Assembly (NCBI RefSeq): GCF_032854445.1
Contig: NC_088295.1
Location: 89,448,644-89,512,643 of the forward strand
Length of the DNA stretch: 64,000 bases
From: Liolophura sinensis
Lineage: Eukaryota; Mollusca; Polyplacophora; Chitonida; Chitonidae
Direction: 5' to 3'
The translations under genes were made by a program, and so were the position numbers. Positions 1 through 12,530 of this stretch are shown one piece after another. Numbering within the stretch: the stretch's first letter is position 1; every line of letters starts with the position of its first letter. The notes beneath the pieces were generated by a model. The model saw only the letters and a list, made by a program, of their open reading frames with translations. It was not told where the DNA came from and searched no databases.

Positions 1-1160
1 CTTTCCTTCAAAAACGTTTTTCTTCTTTTTGTGAAACTTTCTTCAGACCCCTGTTACATATGTTACAATACGTGACGTATTCTATCCTTCCACAGTTTAC
101 ATAAGTTATGGATGATTGCGAGGAACTGTTGTTTAATGATATAAAATTGTGACTATCTCTTTTAAGACTTCCGGAAATCAATAGGTTTGTGTTTTACTGA
201 GAGGTTTCCAAACATGTTCAACGGCTACACAATGGCACACTTTAAGGCACTGATTGCAGTTATACTTAACGATATACCAGAGATGCTTTTCCTGTGGAAT
301 TGCCGTCATTCGGAAATCATCGACCCAAAAGGGTGAACTATTCTGTGACACAATTAGGAAGGGAGTATTGTAGTTTTTAGATCAATGATCGTCATGAGTT
401 TTGATAAGGTGTTCTCATGGGATATGGTTTGTGAATTATTAGGAGCGTCAAGGGATAGAGTTATCCAAACAGCGTTTATGCGCTGACACACGCTATGACA
501 GTTACAGCACACTCGACAAGATCGATCGGCCTTTTTTGTATCATGTGATAGATTTATTCTGACACTGTAATTATTTATACAAATGTTTCCAGTGGGAAAA
601 GCGCCGATGAACGAAGGTCGTTTTGTTTGTGGAAGTTGTTGGGGCACGGTAAGCTATGGGTTCAGTAACCGCGACTTCAGCTTCATCCCATATGAACTTA
701 TACACGGGAGATTTAGCCAGGTGTTTTCGTACCTGTTTCATTTTCGTTTAATGTTGATTAGAACACCTATGGTGGAAGTCTGACAGTTATTCCTTGAGGA
801 TCCATGTTATTAATGGCCTGTACACAGATGGGGAGCGATCGTGGCATAAAATTAATGTCCAGGCTCATTTGTTCAGCAAATCAACAGTTCACAAGTACGT
901 ACACCATCTTCTCTAATCCTATACCGTAAACAACATTTTTTTTTCTTGATGTCAGTCCATGGTTAATCGTTATTTTATGCAAGATGGAAAGCAGTGTTGA
1001 ATATTTTAGTACATACCATCTCTCAGTGAAAATTTATGCAAAATACATTGTCCTTAAATTTCTTTTCAACATTGCACTATGTCCCAAACGAAGTCTTGGG
1101 GGCATGGAATGGCGGCATTTGTCTCTTTCGTTTCAGTGTCCATTTAGTGGCTCCTGACAT
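1..1160. other. intergenic, no gene seen
   Basis: I see no convincing coding exon. Open frames here are short, start at non-ATG codons and show no family resemblance or strong splice-site context. Confidence 0.5.
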
Positions 1161-1166
1161 TTAGTG

Positions 1167-1292
1167 ACTACGACCGCCGTGTTTTGTAAAGTGTGCCGAA
1201 GTACCATGTAGTGCTGTCCAGATTGCAATATTACGACTGCTATATTCTGTAAAGTGTGCCGAAGTACCATGTAGTGCTTTCCAGATTGCAAT
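1167..1292. repeat. tandem duplication, ~63 bp x2
   Basis: Two adjacent copies share AAAGTGTGCCGAAGTACCAT followed by GTAGTGCT and CCAGATTGCAATAT. They differ at a few bases. There is no evident coding role. Confidence 0.8.
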
Positions 1293-1392
1293 ATAGGTTA
1301 CCTGTCTAGTTAGACCGCTGTTAACAACAGGAGAATGACTTGGCGAAGTCTTAACCGGTCGGAAAGGCGCAGGGCAACTGAACACTGTCTAA

Positions 1393-1821
1393 ATGCAGTT
1401 CTATATGAGAATAAGCTTTGCCTTGAGGGCAAGATTGACTAGGATGCCACCCGTCCCATTAGCTGTTACAGATACAACCAACGTAAATTTAGACGTGCTA
1501 TTTCCGAAAGGATGCCAGCTACCTGCGAGCACAGTGGAAGTGTTGGTGACAGAGCCAGCTGCACAGATCTTTTGCAGTATGATGTCACGTGATCCTGTAT
1601 GGCACTCGATGACCGAGGTGGTACTGAGTGTTCACGCCAATGTGTGCAATATATGTAACTGCTTTAATCCTGTGGTAGGTGGAGAGATCTGTACAGGCTT
1701 TATGTGTAAGTCAGCGTGTTTAAGAAATAATGACTTAATTGAATGTTGCGTGAGGGAATATAGGATACAAGTAGTGGATGATTATTGCCAGCCCTGTATG
1801 GTGTCAGAATGTCAGATATAA
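1393..1821 (+). CDS. candidate cysteine-rich ORF, unknown
   Basis: This is a 142-residue frame from a true ATG, directly preceded by an in-frame TAA. The C-terminal half is rich in cysteine (CNICNCF near residue 85, a CC pair near 117 and CQPC near 134), unlike random sequence. I see no signal peptide and no family I recognise. It could be a terminal exon whose real start is a splice acceptor, a small gene, or chance. Its GC content is higher than the flanks. There is no upstream partner exon that I can support. Confidence 0.2.
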   Translation: MQFYMRISFALRARLTRMPPVPLAVTDTTNVNLDVLFPKGCQLPASTVEVLVTEPAAQIFCSMMSRDPVWHSMTEVVLSVHANVCNICNCFNPVVGGEICTGFMCKSACLRNNDLIECCVREYRIQVVDDYCQPCMVSECQI

Positions 1822-2945
1822 CAACAACAAATCATACAGGCCTAACATTACCAATAAAATTTATTCGATTTTCGTCTATGGAAATAATGATTATTTGTTT
1901 TACACCAATACTACCTCACCTTTGTAGAGAATGGAGTAGGCATGCGGTGGCAATGTGCAGTAATTCAGTTTTCGTATGAAGCGTTATATTCTGTACCTTC
2001 TGCGTGATTAAGCTTTGGTCAAGTAAGTCCTAGAGGTCAGCGGAAATGTGGTGATGTCTTTAAGACTTCGTGGGAAAATAGAATAAACATGAATCATCTG
2101 ATATTAAACCAGCTTTGCGCATCAGTAAAGCATCTTCGACCTGTATAGACCATTACTGAAAAAGATCTTGAATGCTACGGGCTTCGACAAAATTGCACGT
2201 GATTCAGACAAACATTTAGGTGACTTCATGTTTTAGTGCTCTTTATTTCGTCATCAGAAGTAATGCTCATCAGAAGGAATATTTTACTTTGCATCATATA
2301 TGCTATTACGTGACAATGGTTCATTTTACATATGTGTTTACGCTTGAATCCCAAACAAACAATCAGATTTCTTACTACTGAAGACACAAGGATTACTGTG
2401 TATAAAAATAGCAGGGAAGAATCTGTGCACAGCAAAAACAGGATGTCAGGTAGATGTAATGAGAAGAAATGATGTACATTAAATATTCAAAGGCTCTTAC
2501 GCTAAATAAAACCATTTTTAAGATGCCTTCTTCACTGTTTACGTTTAACATTGGTTATTAACTGACAGGACTTCTCTGCAATAGTTAGCCAAGTTTATTA
2601 TATTGATACTGGGCCTAGATTTTCAAAAGGTTAAAGTTATTATATGATAGTTGATCCGACAGTTCACTGTTTGTAAACAAAGTGCTATTATGAGGTCTGG
2701 CATTCTCTTACTGTTGATATTACGCATCTATCTGTAATGCTATCTTTGGTATTGTTATGGTGGTTAAAGGGTATATTAATGTTGACTGTCAGTGGATGAT
2801 AATCACCACCAAATTGCTGGCTAGCGCTATGATTACTTGCAGGCATTCGTCTGTGTTGGCATCACGGTACAGAAACCGATAATTTGGCATTAGCTGTTGT
2901 ATACCACTAGCTGGAAGTATGTGATGTGATTAAATCGGCATAGAA
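1822..2945. other. intergenic, no gene seen
   Basis: AT-rich sequence with only short open frames. No RNA gene, recognisable repeat or exon could be supported. Confidence 0.45.
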
Positions 2946-3165
2946 CTAATTCAGGCGTTCTGGGTTGGTTGAAGTCTTCAACTGATAAGATCTGGACAGT
3001 CTTGGAGAATCTGCCTTCAGCCTTTGCATGGCGAGTCTTTCCTCCTCACAAAGTTTCTTTCTCGTATCTCCAGGACCGTCTACAACAGAGTTCTCCAGAC
3101 TCCTGAGGGAGAAGCAGTCCTTTGTCAGGTGTCGTACCCGTGGCGCAGGACTTGTGTCTCCTGGA
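2946..3165 (-). CDS. candidate terminal exon, unknown protein
   Basis: On the minus strand an open frame ends with TAG at 2946. Its residue mix looks coding, charged and Ser/Leu-rich (for example LCEEERLAMQRLKAD), and its GC content is clearly above the flanks. A possible acceptor (CTGTCCAG) lies near 3165; the frame continues to 3212 but has no ATG. I do not recognise the protein and found no upstream exon. If real, it is the C-terminal exon of a gene lying at higher coordinates. Confidence 0.3.
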
Positions 3166-3219
3166 CAGATGGTCTCTCTCAGGCTATTCAAGCTTACCTT
3201 TCTTTTCACCAATCCCCTT

Positions 3220-4876
3220 TCAGGAGACTTTAGCTTTTCTCTGGTTTCCTATCACAATTTGCATATAGATTTCTAGATATATAAAAACCAAGCTCAGCAC
3301 AGCTATCTCCCACCCCTGGGACATCCTTACTTTTAAGCAGCCAGTGCTGTCAATTTTGTGATTACTGTAGGAAATTTCTTCTAAGTCCGTCTTTCCGGAT
3401 CTTTTAAAGAGAAGCTTCCTATTAAAATGGCAAAGTATTCTCGGGAGGACTGGGGTATTCATTACTGCTTGAAGTTTTAACAGAAGCCAAATTTAGCCCA
3501 GAACGTGTGCCGGATGCACAGAAGAAAAAAGCTAATCGAGTCGCCTCCCCTTACGATCCAATCTAGTCATCAGCCCTGAAGCACACACTGGTATTTCTGA
3601 CTTGCAAATTTTACCGCCTAGAGATAAGCATCATGAGCCGTGAGACGTAGACGCAGACTTGTAATGTGCGGTAAGGATTGCAAATTTTAGACCACTCAGC
3701 CTCATTCACACCACGGTGGGTTTTTTTTTACTTGTCATCTCATCGCAGACGCTTGTCTCATGGCTTTTATTCTACATTATCTTACAGATACGTTTGTATT
3801 TCAACACCAACACTAGATACACCGGTAGTTTGTCTCCGTTTAATGCAAGAAGGCGGTAAACTTTGGCTTATATTGTTAACACTGAAATCTGTAGGCTCCA
3901 TGGCCTGGTATAGGAAAAGGAATCATGAATATTTCACTGACCAGTAGCATCTTTACTACAATGCGCGTGCCTGCTGAACTAGGGATTCTCTCCTGCCCCT
4001 CACGTAACCGTGCCATTCTGCCAATAATCTTGTCACATATATGCTAAAAACAGATGCCTGTAGATAGACTGTGTTGATGAATAAGTAACGCGGTAGACTT
4101 CGTCTAAAGTGAACCATAACGTCACTGCATTGTCATGCAGAAAGTCTATATCATTTTTGCTTGAAAGCCAGTCTTGGAATTTGATAATCTCAAGGCTTTG
4201 TTTTGTTGTCCATAGATCATTCTGGATAATGGAAACCGCTTATACAAAGCACACCGGCGTGTTCATATTGCGGCGTGATGAAAAATGTCAAAGTATCAGC
4301 TATCGGTGTACAAGCTTGAACGGAAAGATCTAGTCTTCTCTCAACACAATATTCTGTCTGTTTTAATTCCATTCCAGTAGGTTTATTTCATCAAGGTACA
4401 TGATTTATCGGAACGCAAAATACAAATGGCGCACTGTGTGTTAACAGATAAATGCTCGGGATAAGAGTTCGTATTGTTGTTAGAAACATCGTTTGTTTAG
4501 CTAATCTCTTCTGCGGCTTTATGTACTCAAACTCAGTTCTTGTTATCCTGTCTAAGAATCCATCCAGAGAACTATGATATTCACTTGGCACTGTGTGGCG
4601 GTATGATGGCCAAACAATTAACGCCAGTTATTTACGGCTTAAGAAGTAAAGCAAAGACAGCTGTACGCAGTAGTCAAGTTTAATTCCCATGTACATGCAG
4701 TCAATACTATTTTCAAACACATGCACTGTCGGGTTAACATTGGTAGGGTAGGTGCGGACAGAGCGGGGCAAAGGCACATGGCACAAGAACGTAACTTGTG
4801 CCATGTAAAATCGCCATCTTTATGAGGTCGCAGCCGGCAGGGGAGGAGCTTGAGTGGGATATTGCTTATGTCAATG
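3220..4876. other. intergenic, no gene seen
   Basis: Nothing supportable was found apart from short open frames on both strands. Confidence 0.4.
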
Positions 4877-5111
4877 TTTTTTGCACTGCAGTAGTATCAG
4901 TATATAGCACGGGGGATTGGTCTGTTTGTGCACCGTTGACGAATAAGGTTACAGTTGTGTTATCAGGAATCCGTTAGTGCAATGCTCAGGTACATTTTTG
5001 CACTGCAGTAGTATCAGTATACAGCACAAGGGATTGGTGTGTTTGTGCACCGTTGACGAATAAGGTTACAGTTGTGTTATCAGGAATTCGTTAGTGCAAT
5101 GCTCAGGTACA
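4877..5111. repeat. tandem duplication, 117 bp x2
   Basis: Two near-identical adjacent copies. Each starts TTTTTGCACTGCAGTAGTAT and ends AGTGCAATGCTCAGGTACAT. The few differences (for example ATATAGCACGGGG against ATACAGCACAAGG) indicate a recent duplication. Confidence 0.9.
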
Positions 5112-5853
5112 TGTATACTTATACAAACGCGTTACAAAGATAACACCTGATGAGTTCATCCATCATATATTATTACAGGTTTTGGACAGATCATTTGGGT
5201 TTGTCTTGCCTTTCACTGGAGATATGCCCACATGTCAACCTCTGTTGCGACCGAGGAAAAATTTATTTTCATAGCATCTTTTCAGAATTAATTGCGCATA
5301 CTGGTTAAGTGAATCAAAAGTAACGAACTAACCGTTCCTCCTTATTTTTATGCACTTTATCCAGATTCACCCTCACTTAATGAGGTGTTTGTAAATCTTT
5401 ACAACATGTCCGACCGATCGTGCACTTGAATGAAATAAAGACGAGTGTACTTTACAATCACTTGGTGTAGGCAGTACCGATTGTAAGTTAAAGTTACGAT
5501 TACGATTTAAGCAATTCAAATTAATCTTAAGCTAACGATCACTTTGTGCTGTTGGCTTGGTGTACATGCGTAGGGATTAATGCAAACTTTCACTTGGCTC
5601 ATTTGTGTGAACTTGTACGCGTATTGAAACATCTGACAATGAACATGCTGGAATGGATGTCCATTGTCTATCGTATCTACATGTACTACTTTTATTCCAC
5701 TAAGATACCCAAACTATGCGTTAAATTGTTTGTGCACTAAAGAGTGCACATGTTACACATCTCACAGGCATTCTGTGTCTCACGGTTATTAGAATACCAT
5801 TGTTTCCTCATGAGTTTTTGTATGATATCAACCTTTGACTTTGTTTGTTTCAG

Positions 5854-6131
5854 AATTTTCCAGTCAGAGTTCCGCGCCGATTCCAGTGCCTGTCTATGGT
5901 GGTATTTGCACCAGTCGCAAGAACAACAAACAAATCGTCAGACAATTACGTCACTGTAATCTGAATTTTAAAGTTGGCCAGAAGTTTATGCTAACGGAGC
6001 TGGCTAATGACAACAAAGACACAGCGATGCTGGTCAGGAAACGAAAGGGCTGGTCTGGCTATCTTCGATTTTTGCCACCGATTGCTGAAGGCAAACTCTT
6101 AACAGGAAAAGTGCCAAAAGACGGCGCCTAA
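5854..6131 (+). CDS. candidate terminal exon, unknown
   Basis: A good acceptor (TTTGTTTGTTTCAG) ends at 5853 and is followed by about 90 open codons to a TAA at 6129-6131. The encoded stretch is basic (MLVRKRKGW near its middle) and unlike any family I know. It lies 330 bp upstream of the GPCR ATG on the same strand, so it could instead be untranslated leader of that transcript, or chance. Confidence 0.22.
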
Positions 6132-6457
6132 TGCAGGGTGTTGACCTGCTTACTGGAAGAGCCGCACCAGTTCCCCCGGGGCTATCTGGCCTAAATTGCT
6201 AAAGGGCAAAAGGATGGGTGTGTGACGTGGGCGCAGTAGGTACAAATCCTGAATGGACATAGACATTTAAGTGGTGGGATTATAAGCAGTAACAGTGGAC
6301 AATGCTTTTTACGTCTTATCAAATGTGAGTTCGCGTGGACTCTTTCATAATGTGACAGGACTCTCATCAAGGAACAGTTGAATGGACGTTCTTTACACCA
6401 GTGCAAAGCTGTGTAAGGACCTTTTACTAGTTCTTCGTCAAGTGGCAGTACGGAAAA

Positions 6458-7621
6458 ATGGTGTCATTAACAAATAATTCTACCATGTTCACCAACGACA
6501 CAGGCGCCGGAGGGACCCCTCCGATGCTGATCTCTTCATATTTCTACCCGCCAGAGCATGCATACGTCTTGAACGGCTACCTGACGCCTTTACTGACCCT
6601 GTTTACCATTATCACGAATATCATGGTCTGTGCCGTTCTGCTGAAGAAACATATGCGATCGCCGACGAACGCACTTCTAGTGGGCATGGCAATCTCGGAC
6701 ATGCTAACAGGCGTGTTTACACTTCCGGTTTTCATCTACTTCTTCACACTGAATAATTATAAGGATTATGTTCCTTATGATTGGTGTTGGCCTGTCAAGT
6801 ATTTCGGTATCATGATACCCACCGTTTTTCACACTGCCTCCATTTGGTTAACAATGGCATTGGCTGTCCAAAGATACATTTACATATGCCATTCTTTTCA
6901 GGCCAAAACTTGGTGTACAATTCCTAATGTTATCCGTGGCACAGTGGCTATTTACGTTATCGCCATCTTGTCCCAAGTCAGTCGGATCATTGAAGTGGAA
7001 CATTTGCCGTACGAATTGCCGTCACTTGTCCAGCCAAACACCTCAGTGGTGGGTTGCGTGGAGCGTCCCTTGCCATGGATTACACCACCATTAACCAGAG
7101 ACGTTTATTATAATATCTACTTTTGGTTTCGTGTGCTCTGCATTCATATGTTGCCGTGTATTTCGCTTGTCGTACTCAATGCCTTACTCATCCACGCAAT
7201 GAGAACGGCACAGAAGCGACGCAAACAGCTCCTCCAGCAAAACAAAAAGTCCGAATCCAAAAAGATCAAAGACTCGAACTGCACAACTCTGATGTTGGTG
7301 GCTGTTGTAGGACTTTTCCTCGTGGTTGAATTCCCGCTAGGGATTATTATGGTCTTTGTCATCATCATGAATACTTTCAACCTGAATTTCGTTTCTGCTC
7401 TGCTGATTAAGACGCTCATGCTTTGGGCAAACTTTTTTATTTTGCTTAGTTACCCGTTAAACTTTTTCATCTATTGTGGCATGAGTAGACAGTTTAGGGA
7501 AACGTTTAAGAGGATGTTCGTGAAGGGACCGATGCCGCTGGATAGAGAATGGTCTCAGTATGTCACATTAGCCACGGAGAATGGACGCACCCAGATGACC
7601 GGAGCTGAGACAGCCCTGTAA
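6458..7621 (+). CDS. sex-peptide/myoinhibitory-peptide receptor-like GPCR
   Basis: Class A (rhodopsin-like) G-protein-coupled receptor of 387 residues, a plasma-membrane receptor for a neuropeptide. The ATG has a good context (GAAAAATGG), and the N-terminus has Asn-glycosylation sites (NNST, NDTG). Seven hydrophobic segments are visible. TM1 carries ITNIMV, TM2 carries AISDM, and TM3 follows the conserved Cys in DWCWPV and ends LAVQRYIYIC in place of DRY. The second extracellular Cys is in VVGCVERP, TM6 has VVEFPLG rather than CWxP, and TM7 reads SYPLNFFIYCGMSRQF. The QRYIYxCH, TWCT and YPLNFFIYCGMSRQFRETF signatures match the insect sex-peptide receptor / MIP receptor and DMSR-like group; the exact ligand is inference. 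The reading frame is uninterrupted, with no introns. The C-terminal tail is short and polar. Confidence 0.93.
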   Translation: MVSLTNNSTMFTNDTGAGGTPPMLISSYFYPPEHAYVLNGYLTPLLTLFTIITNIMVCAVLLKKHMRSPTNALLVGMAISDMLTGVFTLPVFIYFFTLNNYKDYVPYDWCWPVKYFGIMIPTVFHTASIWLTMALAVQRYIYICHSFQAKTWCTIPNVIRGTVAIYVIAILSQVSRIIEVEHLPYELPSLVQPNTSVVGCVERPLPWITPPLTRDVYYNIYFWFRVLCIHMLPCISLVVLNALLIHAMRTAQKRRKQLLQQNKKSESKKIKDSNCTTLMLVAVVGLFLVVEFPLGIIMVFVIIMNTFNLNFVSALLIKTLMLWANFFILLSYPLNFFIYCGMSRQFRETFKRMFVKGPMPLDREWSQYVTLATENGRTQMTGAETAL

Positions 7622-10600
7622 TAGAGACATCTGATTTAATACCGAGGACACCAACACTGACATTTAGGGAAATTGTCAAGCCCCAAATTCGAGGTCCTAA
7701 AACAACGGGCTTTGCTAATGCATAACTGATGTATCTAAAAGACACAGTTGGCCTTTTTTTTACCAAAAGGATATAATCGGTGCACGGTGCAAAAAGATAC
7801 TCTAGTGTTGAGTACATCAGTCGGCAGGCCATAAAAGGTAATGTCTCACCTACCCATATTAAACTCGGGCATATATAGCAAGACGTACGCTCAATCTAGC
7901 ATGCCGGAAACATGCTAGGCCTACCTAGTCGACTTGCAGACACGCCCTAATCTACCGAAAGTTCAATCGGTCATTTGTACTGACAAGTATAGGCCTTCCT
8001 TCTTTGGTATGCTGAAACCGACACTGAATACAACATCTGCCATTGCAACCTTGATGTAGGCATCTTGATTAAGAACGACATCATAAACTGTGGTGTTTTG
8101 TGGGAACGTTAAATGAATGGTTGGAAAGAATTTGGTTGATGTTCTGAACAAAACATTCTGTAGGTGTATTAACGCCGTGAGATATGTAAGTCTGCCTTTC
8201 AAACGGTTCTGTCAATGACGTTTTTAAGTCACGTTCTTACAGACTTATACGTGCATACAATTGCTTGGCATATTATAGTTTTGTATTTACCTTTGATGCA
8301 TCGATATTCTATATCCACATCATTCTTTACCAGTGGAGAACCCAGTAACCCAAACACGTAGCTCTTGGCTTTATATACAGTTGTCAGTTTCTTCGTACAC
8401 CGATGAAAAGAAACAATTCTGAGAGTGCAAGCGTTATGAAGCAACAATATTGACCCGCTAAAACTGTAATTAAAAAAAAAAGAGGAGTAGTGCCGCCATC
8501 CATTTCGTGTTTTCCGTTTTTGGGGAGCAGCTATGTGTCATCACGGAATCGCCTGACCTTACATTGGTGACTTTCGGTTTGAGATTAGCGTCGGCCAGAC
8601 GATGAGTTTTCTCTTCCAAGGTGGTTTATGGTGCTTCTCGAAAGCAATTGCACCAAAGGTTCAGGCAAGATTATAAATATCAAGCAGTCTTGTTAATGCG
8701 GAGGTAACTTGTATACTTGGTTCAAAATCGCCCCGTATCTTACAGGGACGTTTTCTGATTTGCTGCCTGCAAGCGTGTACTAAATCGGGTTTTTCTCTCA
8801 TTCAGCCCCGTAAAATATGCTTGTATACCATGACTGACAGAGAGATATTACTCCTACACTGGCCAGTTGAAAACCGTCCTAGGCACAAGTATCCACTATT
8901 GTTACGTCACTGACCATTATAAGAAGTAATATATGCTCCGAACAATGCAACATTGCGAAGACAAGGGTGTATCTGACACCACACTTGCTAGTACCCTGAC
9001 CAAAGGGAAATGAAGAGGGGCATCTGGAGGAAGCTTTAAGGAAGCTTTCTTTAGGAAACTTCCACGGAAACACAGCTACTACGTTTGCTGTGGACAGTGA
9101 GTTTGGCTATTTGGCTAACAGTTAACTGCGGATACACTCCCTTTATACTTTAATGCCTGCATAGTGGGGAACAAAAGCTGGGCATGGAGCACAAAGACTT
9201 TAAGTACTGCTCTGCTGTCCCCAATTAAGTTGAAGAAGTAACAGCGTTTCGTTTACCTGAGGAATTTAAGTTTGGCCTTGCGAGCAAATAGTTTCAAGTC
9301 GTATCACCAATTGTCACAGAGCCTACTCGGTGAAGCAACGGTTGCATTTTCAGGAAAATATGCAAATATGTGCAACAAGTGTGGGATATCCTGGTTACCA
9401 TGACAACTGTTCTGCTGGGCCTTCTACCAAGTGTTTGAATACTTGTGTTTAGCTTTGTTTTCCAATGTTAGGACAGTTAGTTCATGACTACAGGCGTGGA
9501 AACTTCATGATATGATGGCCTTTATGGAAAGTCCGTGACACAACAATAACACAAGCTTGACACAATAAACATCGCTACAGATAAACGATCTTCGCTTTGA
9601 CGTGGACAATCCGTCACTTACTTTGCCACATTACCCTCGCGGTATCCCGGTGTTTCAGGGAGTATGCAGGAAGTGGGAAGATTTAGACAAGATATGACAG
9701 GATGTTAATGCGTGGAGACAATAGGAGCGATTGACCGACCATCCGCCATTGCTAGGTTGAACAGCTCAATTGCTTCACATCTTTATAAGAAGATTCATGT
9801 AACAGAGACTTTGTGGATAAACGGTATTAGAGTTTATAAAAATATCGATATATTAATGTATTTATATAACATTATATGCTATTGTATTATAGTTTCAATA
9901 CGCTTACGCGTTCAGAACAACCTATTATATAGTGAGCAGTCAAATGATATATTATATATTTGTGTGATGAAACCGTTATGCCGTGGGGCATTTTGCGCAA
10001 CAGTTGTTATCTGTAACCATATGTTATACCTGGGTATTTCAGCTGTACACTTTGTCTGTCAGCATACTGTAGCTGTCACTATAGTTTACGTAAAGTCATA
10101 TTCTTCATATGCTTCGCCATGAGCCAGCTTCGCGTTAGCGCATGCATCATTGCCATGGCACCCAATACTGTATGTATTATATTGTGCCATGGTAGTTTAG
10201 TAAACGTACGTTACATATGCTGTGTGCAACAGGTGCCTTGTGCAGCAATCAATATTTCCACCATCATCACAATAATATAACAACTGAAGATTGTCTAAAA
10301 AGCCATATGGCTGACTGATGATCTCTTTTTTCATTTCAATACACATTTCTTAACGACATGGAAACAGCAGTGTAACTCCTGACGTTGACGCCGTAGATAC
10401 TATTGCCACATCGTCTCTTGTGTATTAGTCTATGGGTTACCTCAGGCAGAAAGTCTACACACAAAGAAGAATTATCTATGAGAATAGACATTCGAGGATT
10501 CTCATGGAAGGGATAAAGTTATTAGTCTGCCTGTTTTATTGTAAAGACAGTTGCTCCTTCTCGGGCATGCACGTTGCTTGCAATCCGTATATTCCATATA

Positions 10601-10878
10601 CGTATACATTTATCTGCCCGTTATTTTCATTAAGCTATTTTCGTTAAACGTGAGATTTATAAATTGTTAGGGTTATATTAACAAATGCCGTCTACATGTA
10701 TGTAGTCAGTTTCAATGTAGAATCAATGTCGTTTAAAAGGATTGTTGACATTTGTTTATGGTAACGTTTTCTTGCATTAAAACTGGATTAAAGAAACGTA
10801 TTCATTTACAAAAAAAGTATCATTTTTTTTCATTCCATTTTTCTTGAGATTCTTTGTATTTACGTATTCTTGGGAAAC
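7622..10878. other. intergenic, no gene seen
   Basis: Likely includes the GPCR 3' UTR at its start, though I found no clear AATAAA close to the stop. The rest is AT-rich with short frames only. Confidence 0.4.
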
Positions 10879-11169
10879 CTAAACGGTTGGGATTTCTTCC
10901 GTCTTTCCCCTGTATACCTCGCACACTAACCTCCAATGCCGTTCTGCAGGCCAGTCATGGACCATGACCCTGGTGTGGGCATAACTGGGAAGACGAATGG
11001 CCTGGAAACGTTTGTAAGCCGAGGATATATCATGGATGGAGGGGTCTTTTGGGAGAAATTTCCTAAGTGTTATTCCCAAAATACCACATCTACATGACTT
11101 AAGGCTCAGGCACCGCTGGCTGGAATCACGACAGTCATGGTCCCATGTAATGGACGGCCCCCGGGGCAA
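10879..11169 (-). CDS. candidate coding fragment, unknown
   Basis: A 96-codon minus-strand frame ends with TAG at 10879. Its composition looks coding (for example TRVMVHDWPAERHWR near residues 66-80), but it has no ATG and no recognised domain. A GT donor-like site inside it (TGGAG then GTTAGT) would shorten the exon. It could be a gene fragment or a relic of a mobile element. Confidence 0.22.
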   Translation of the reverse strand: MPRGPSITWDHDCRDSSQRCLSLKSCRCGILGITLRKFLPKDPSIHDISSAYKRFQAIRLPSYAHTRVMVHDWPAERHWRLVCEVYRGKTEEIPTV

Positions 11170-12114
11170 CGATATCCATATCTCTCTTGTCTTTAAATAG
11201 ACTGTGCTATTGAAGAGACGCCATCAGCAGGTAGGTGCCTGGGGCTAATGAGCTTGGAGCTGTCACCTAAGCGGAACACACAAGGAAAATTGTATTAGAC
11301 TCGGGTGCATTAGCATACTGACGGGATTTTATGAATAAAACGTCAGCGGTCTGAACTGACATGAGTCGTGAGAATCGCAGGCATACAAAGTCAGTAGCGT
11401 ATGGTAACAGCGTAGTTTTCCTCACATCAAAACTTTCTCAAGAGGCAATTAAAGTCATTCCATACCGGAGTACTAGTTGTAAACTACTTGAGTTCAGTAC
11501 TATGAATCACTCGGGTAAGAGGCTTTAAACTATTTTCAATCTTAATAATCGTTAGTCTGGCTTTTTCACTATCAGTCATATCCTAAAGCATAATAATTGC
11601 AGCTCATCAGTTGTTAATGCTGATATTCTGCAATAATAACCTACCGTTATGGTGCAATGCACTCCAATTTTGAGGAATCCATGTCACCAAAGTGCTGCCG
11701 CCACTGAAGTATCATGCGGAAGACACAAAGCACGACACCTCACTCAGTCACATTACACTGACCCGGGCCAACGCGTCATGTTTCCTGGCTCTAATCTCAT
11801 ACTACGAGGCAGGAGCAAGTAACATTTTAAAAGTAAGTCGTGTAAGGTGACCACCATAGAACATTTTATGAAATTTGTAAAGAACAGTTATGGAGCGGCG
11901 GCAGTATACAGTAAGAGACCAAAACCACACATGGATCGACCACGATCAGGAGAATGTATCATGTAAAGATAGATCAATATTACATACTGACCCACAAGGA
12001 GTAGTAGAGTTTATCGCTAAAGTAATACAGCTAAACAATAGCTTTCTGCAGAAGTAGTAAAGGTAACCTTCAGTAATAGGAAACCCCAGGACTGACCAAC
12101 AAGGAATATTAGAG

Positions 12115-12530
12115 TGCGCCTGTGATTGTTGAACAAGAAGTAGTAAAGGTAACCTCCAGTAGTAGGACAAAACTCCAGACTGACCAACAAGGAACATTAA
12201 AGTGTGCGGTGATCGTTGAACAAGAAGTAGTAAAGGTAACCTCCAGTAGTAGGACAAAACTCCAGACTGACCACAAGGAAACATTAAGTGTGCGGTGATC
12301 GTTGGACAAGAAGTAGTAAAGGTAACCTCCAGTAGTAGGACAAAACTCCAGACTGACCAACAAGGAACATTAAAGTGTGCGGTGATCGTTGGACAAGAAG
12401 TAGTAAAGGTAACCTCCAGTAGTAGGACAAAACTCCAGACTGACCAACAAGGAACATTAAAGTGTGCGGTGATTGTTGAACAAGAAGTAGTAAAAGTACC
12501 CTCTAGTAATAGATCAAAAAAACAGATTAG
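12115..12530. repeat. minisatellite, ~87 bp x5
   Basis: About five copies of a unit containing AGTAGTAAAGGTAACCTCCA, then CAGACTGACCAACAAGGAAC and GTGTGCGGTGATCGTTG. Because 87 is divisible by three, frames stay open on both strands. I treat those frames as repeat artefacts. Confidence 0.9.

Noticed and set aside
9712-10122. 136-codon plus-strand ORF
   Set aside because: It has a non-ATG start (GTG or similar) and AT-rich composition giving Ile/Tyr runs, with no homology signature.
12115-12530. Array units as real exons (CTGGAG/GTTACC donors and TTGGTCAG acceptors on the minus strand)
   Set aside because: The sites are present, but no flanking gene or recognisable protein supports splicing, unlike the SLC16 and adhesion-GPCR cases.
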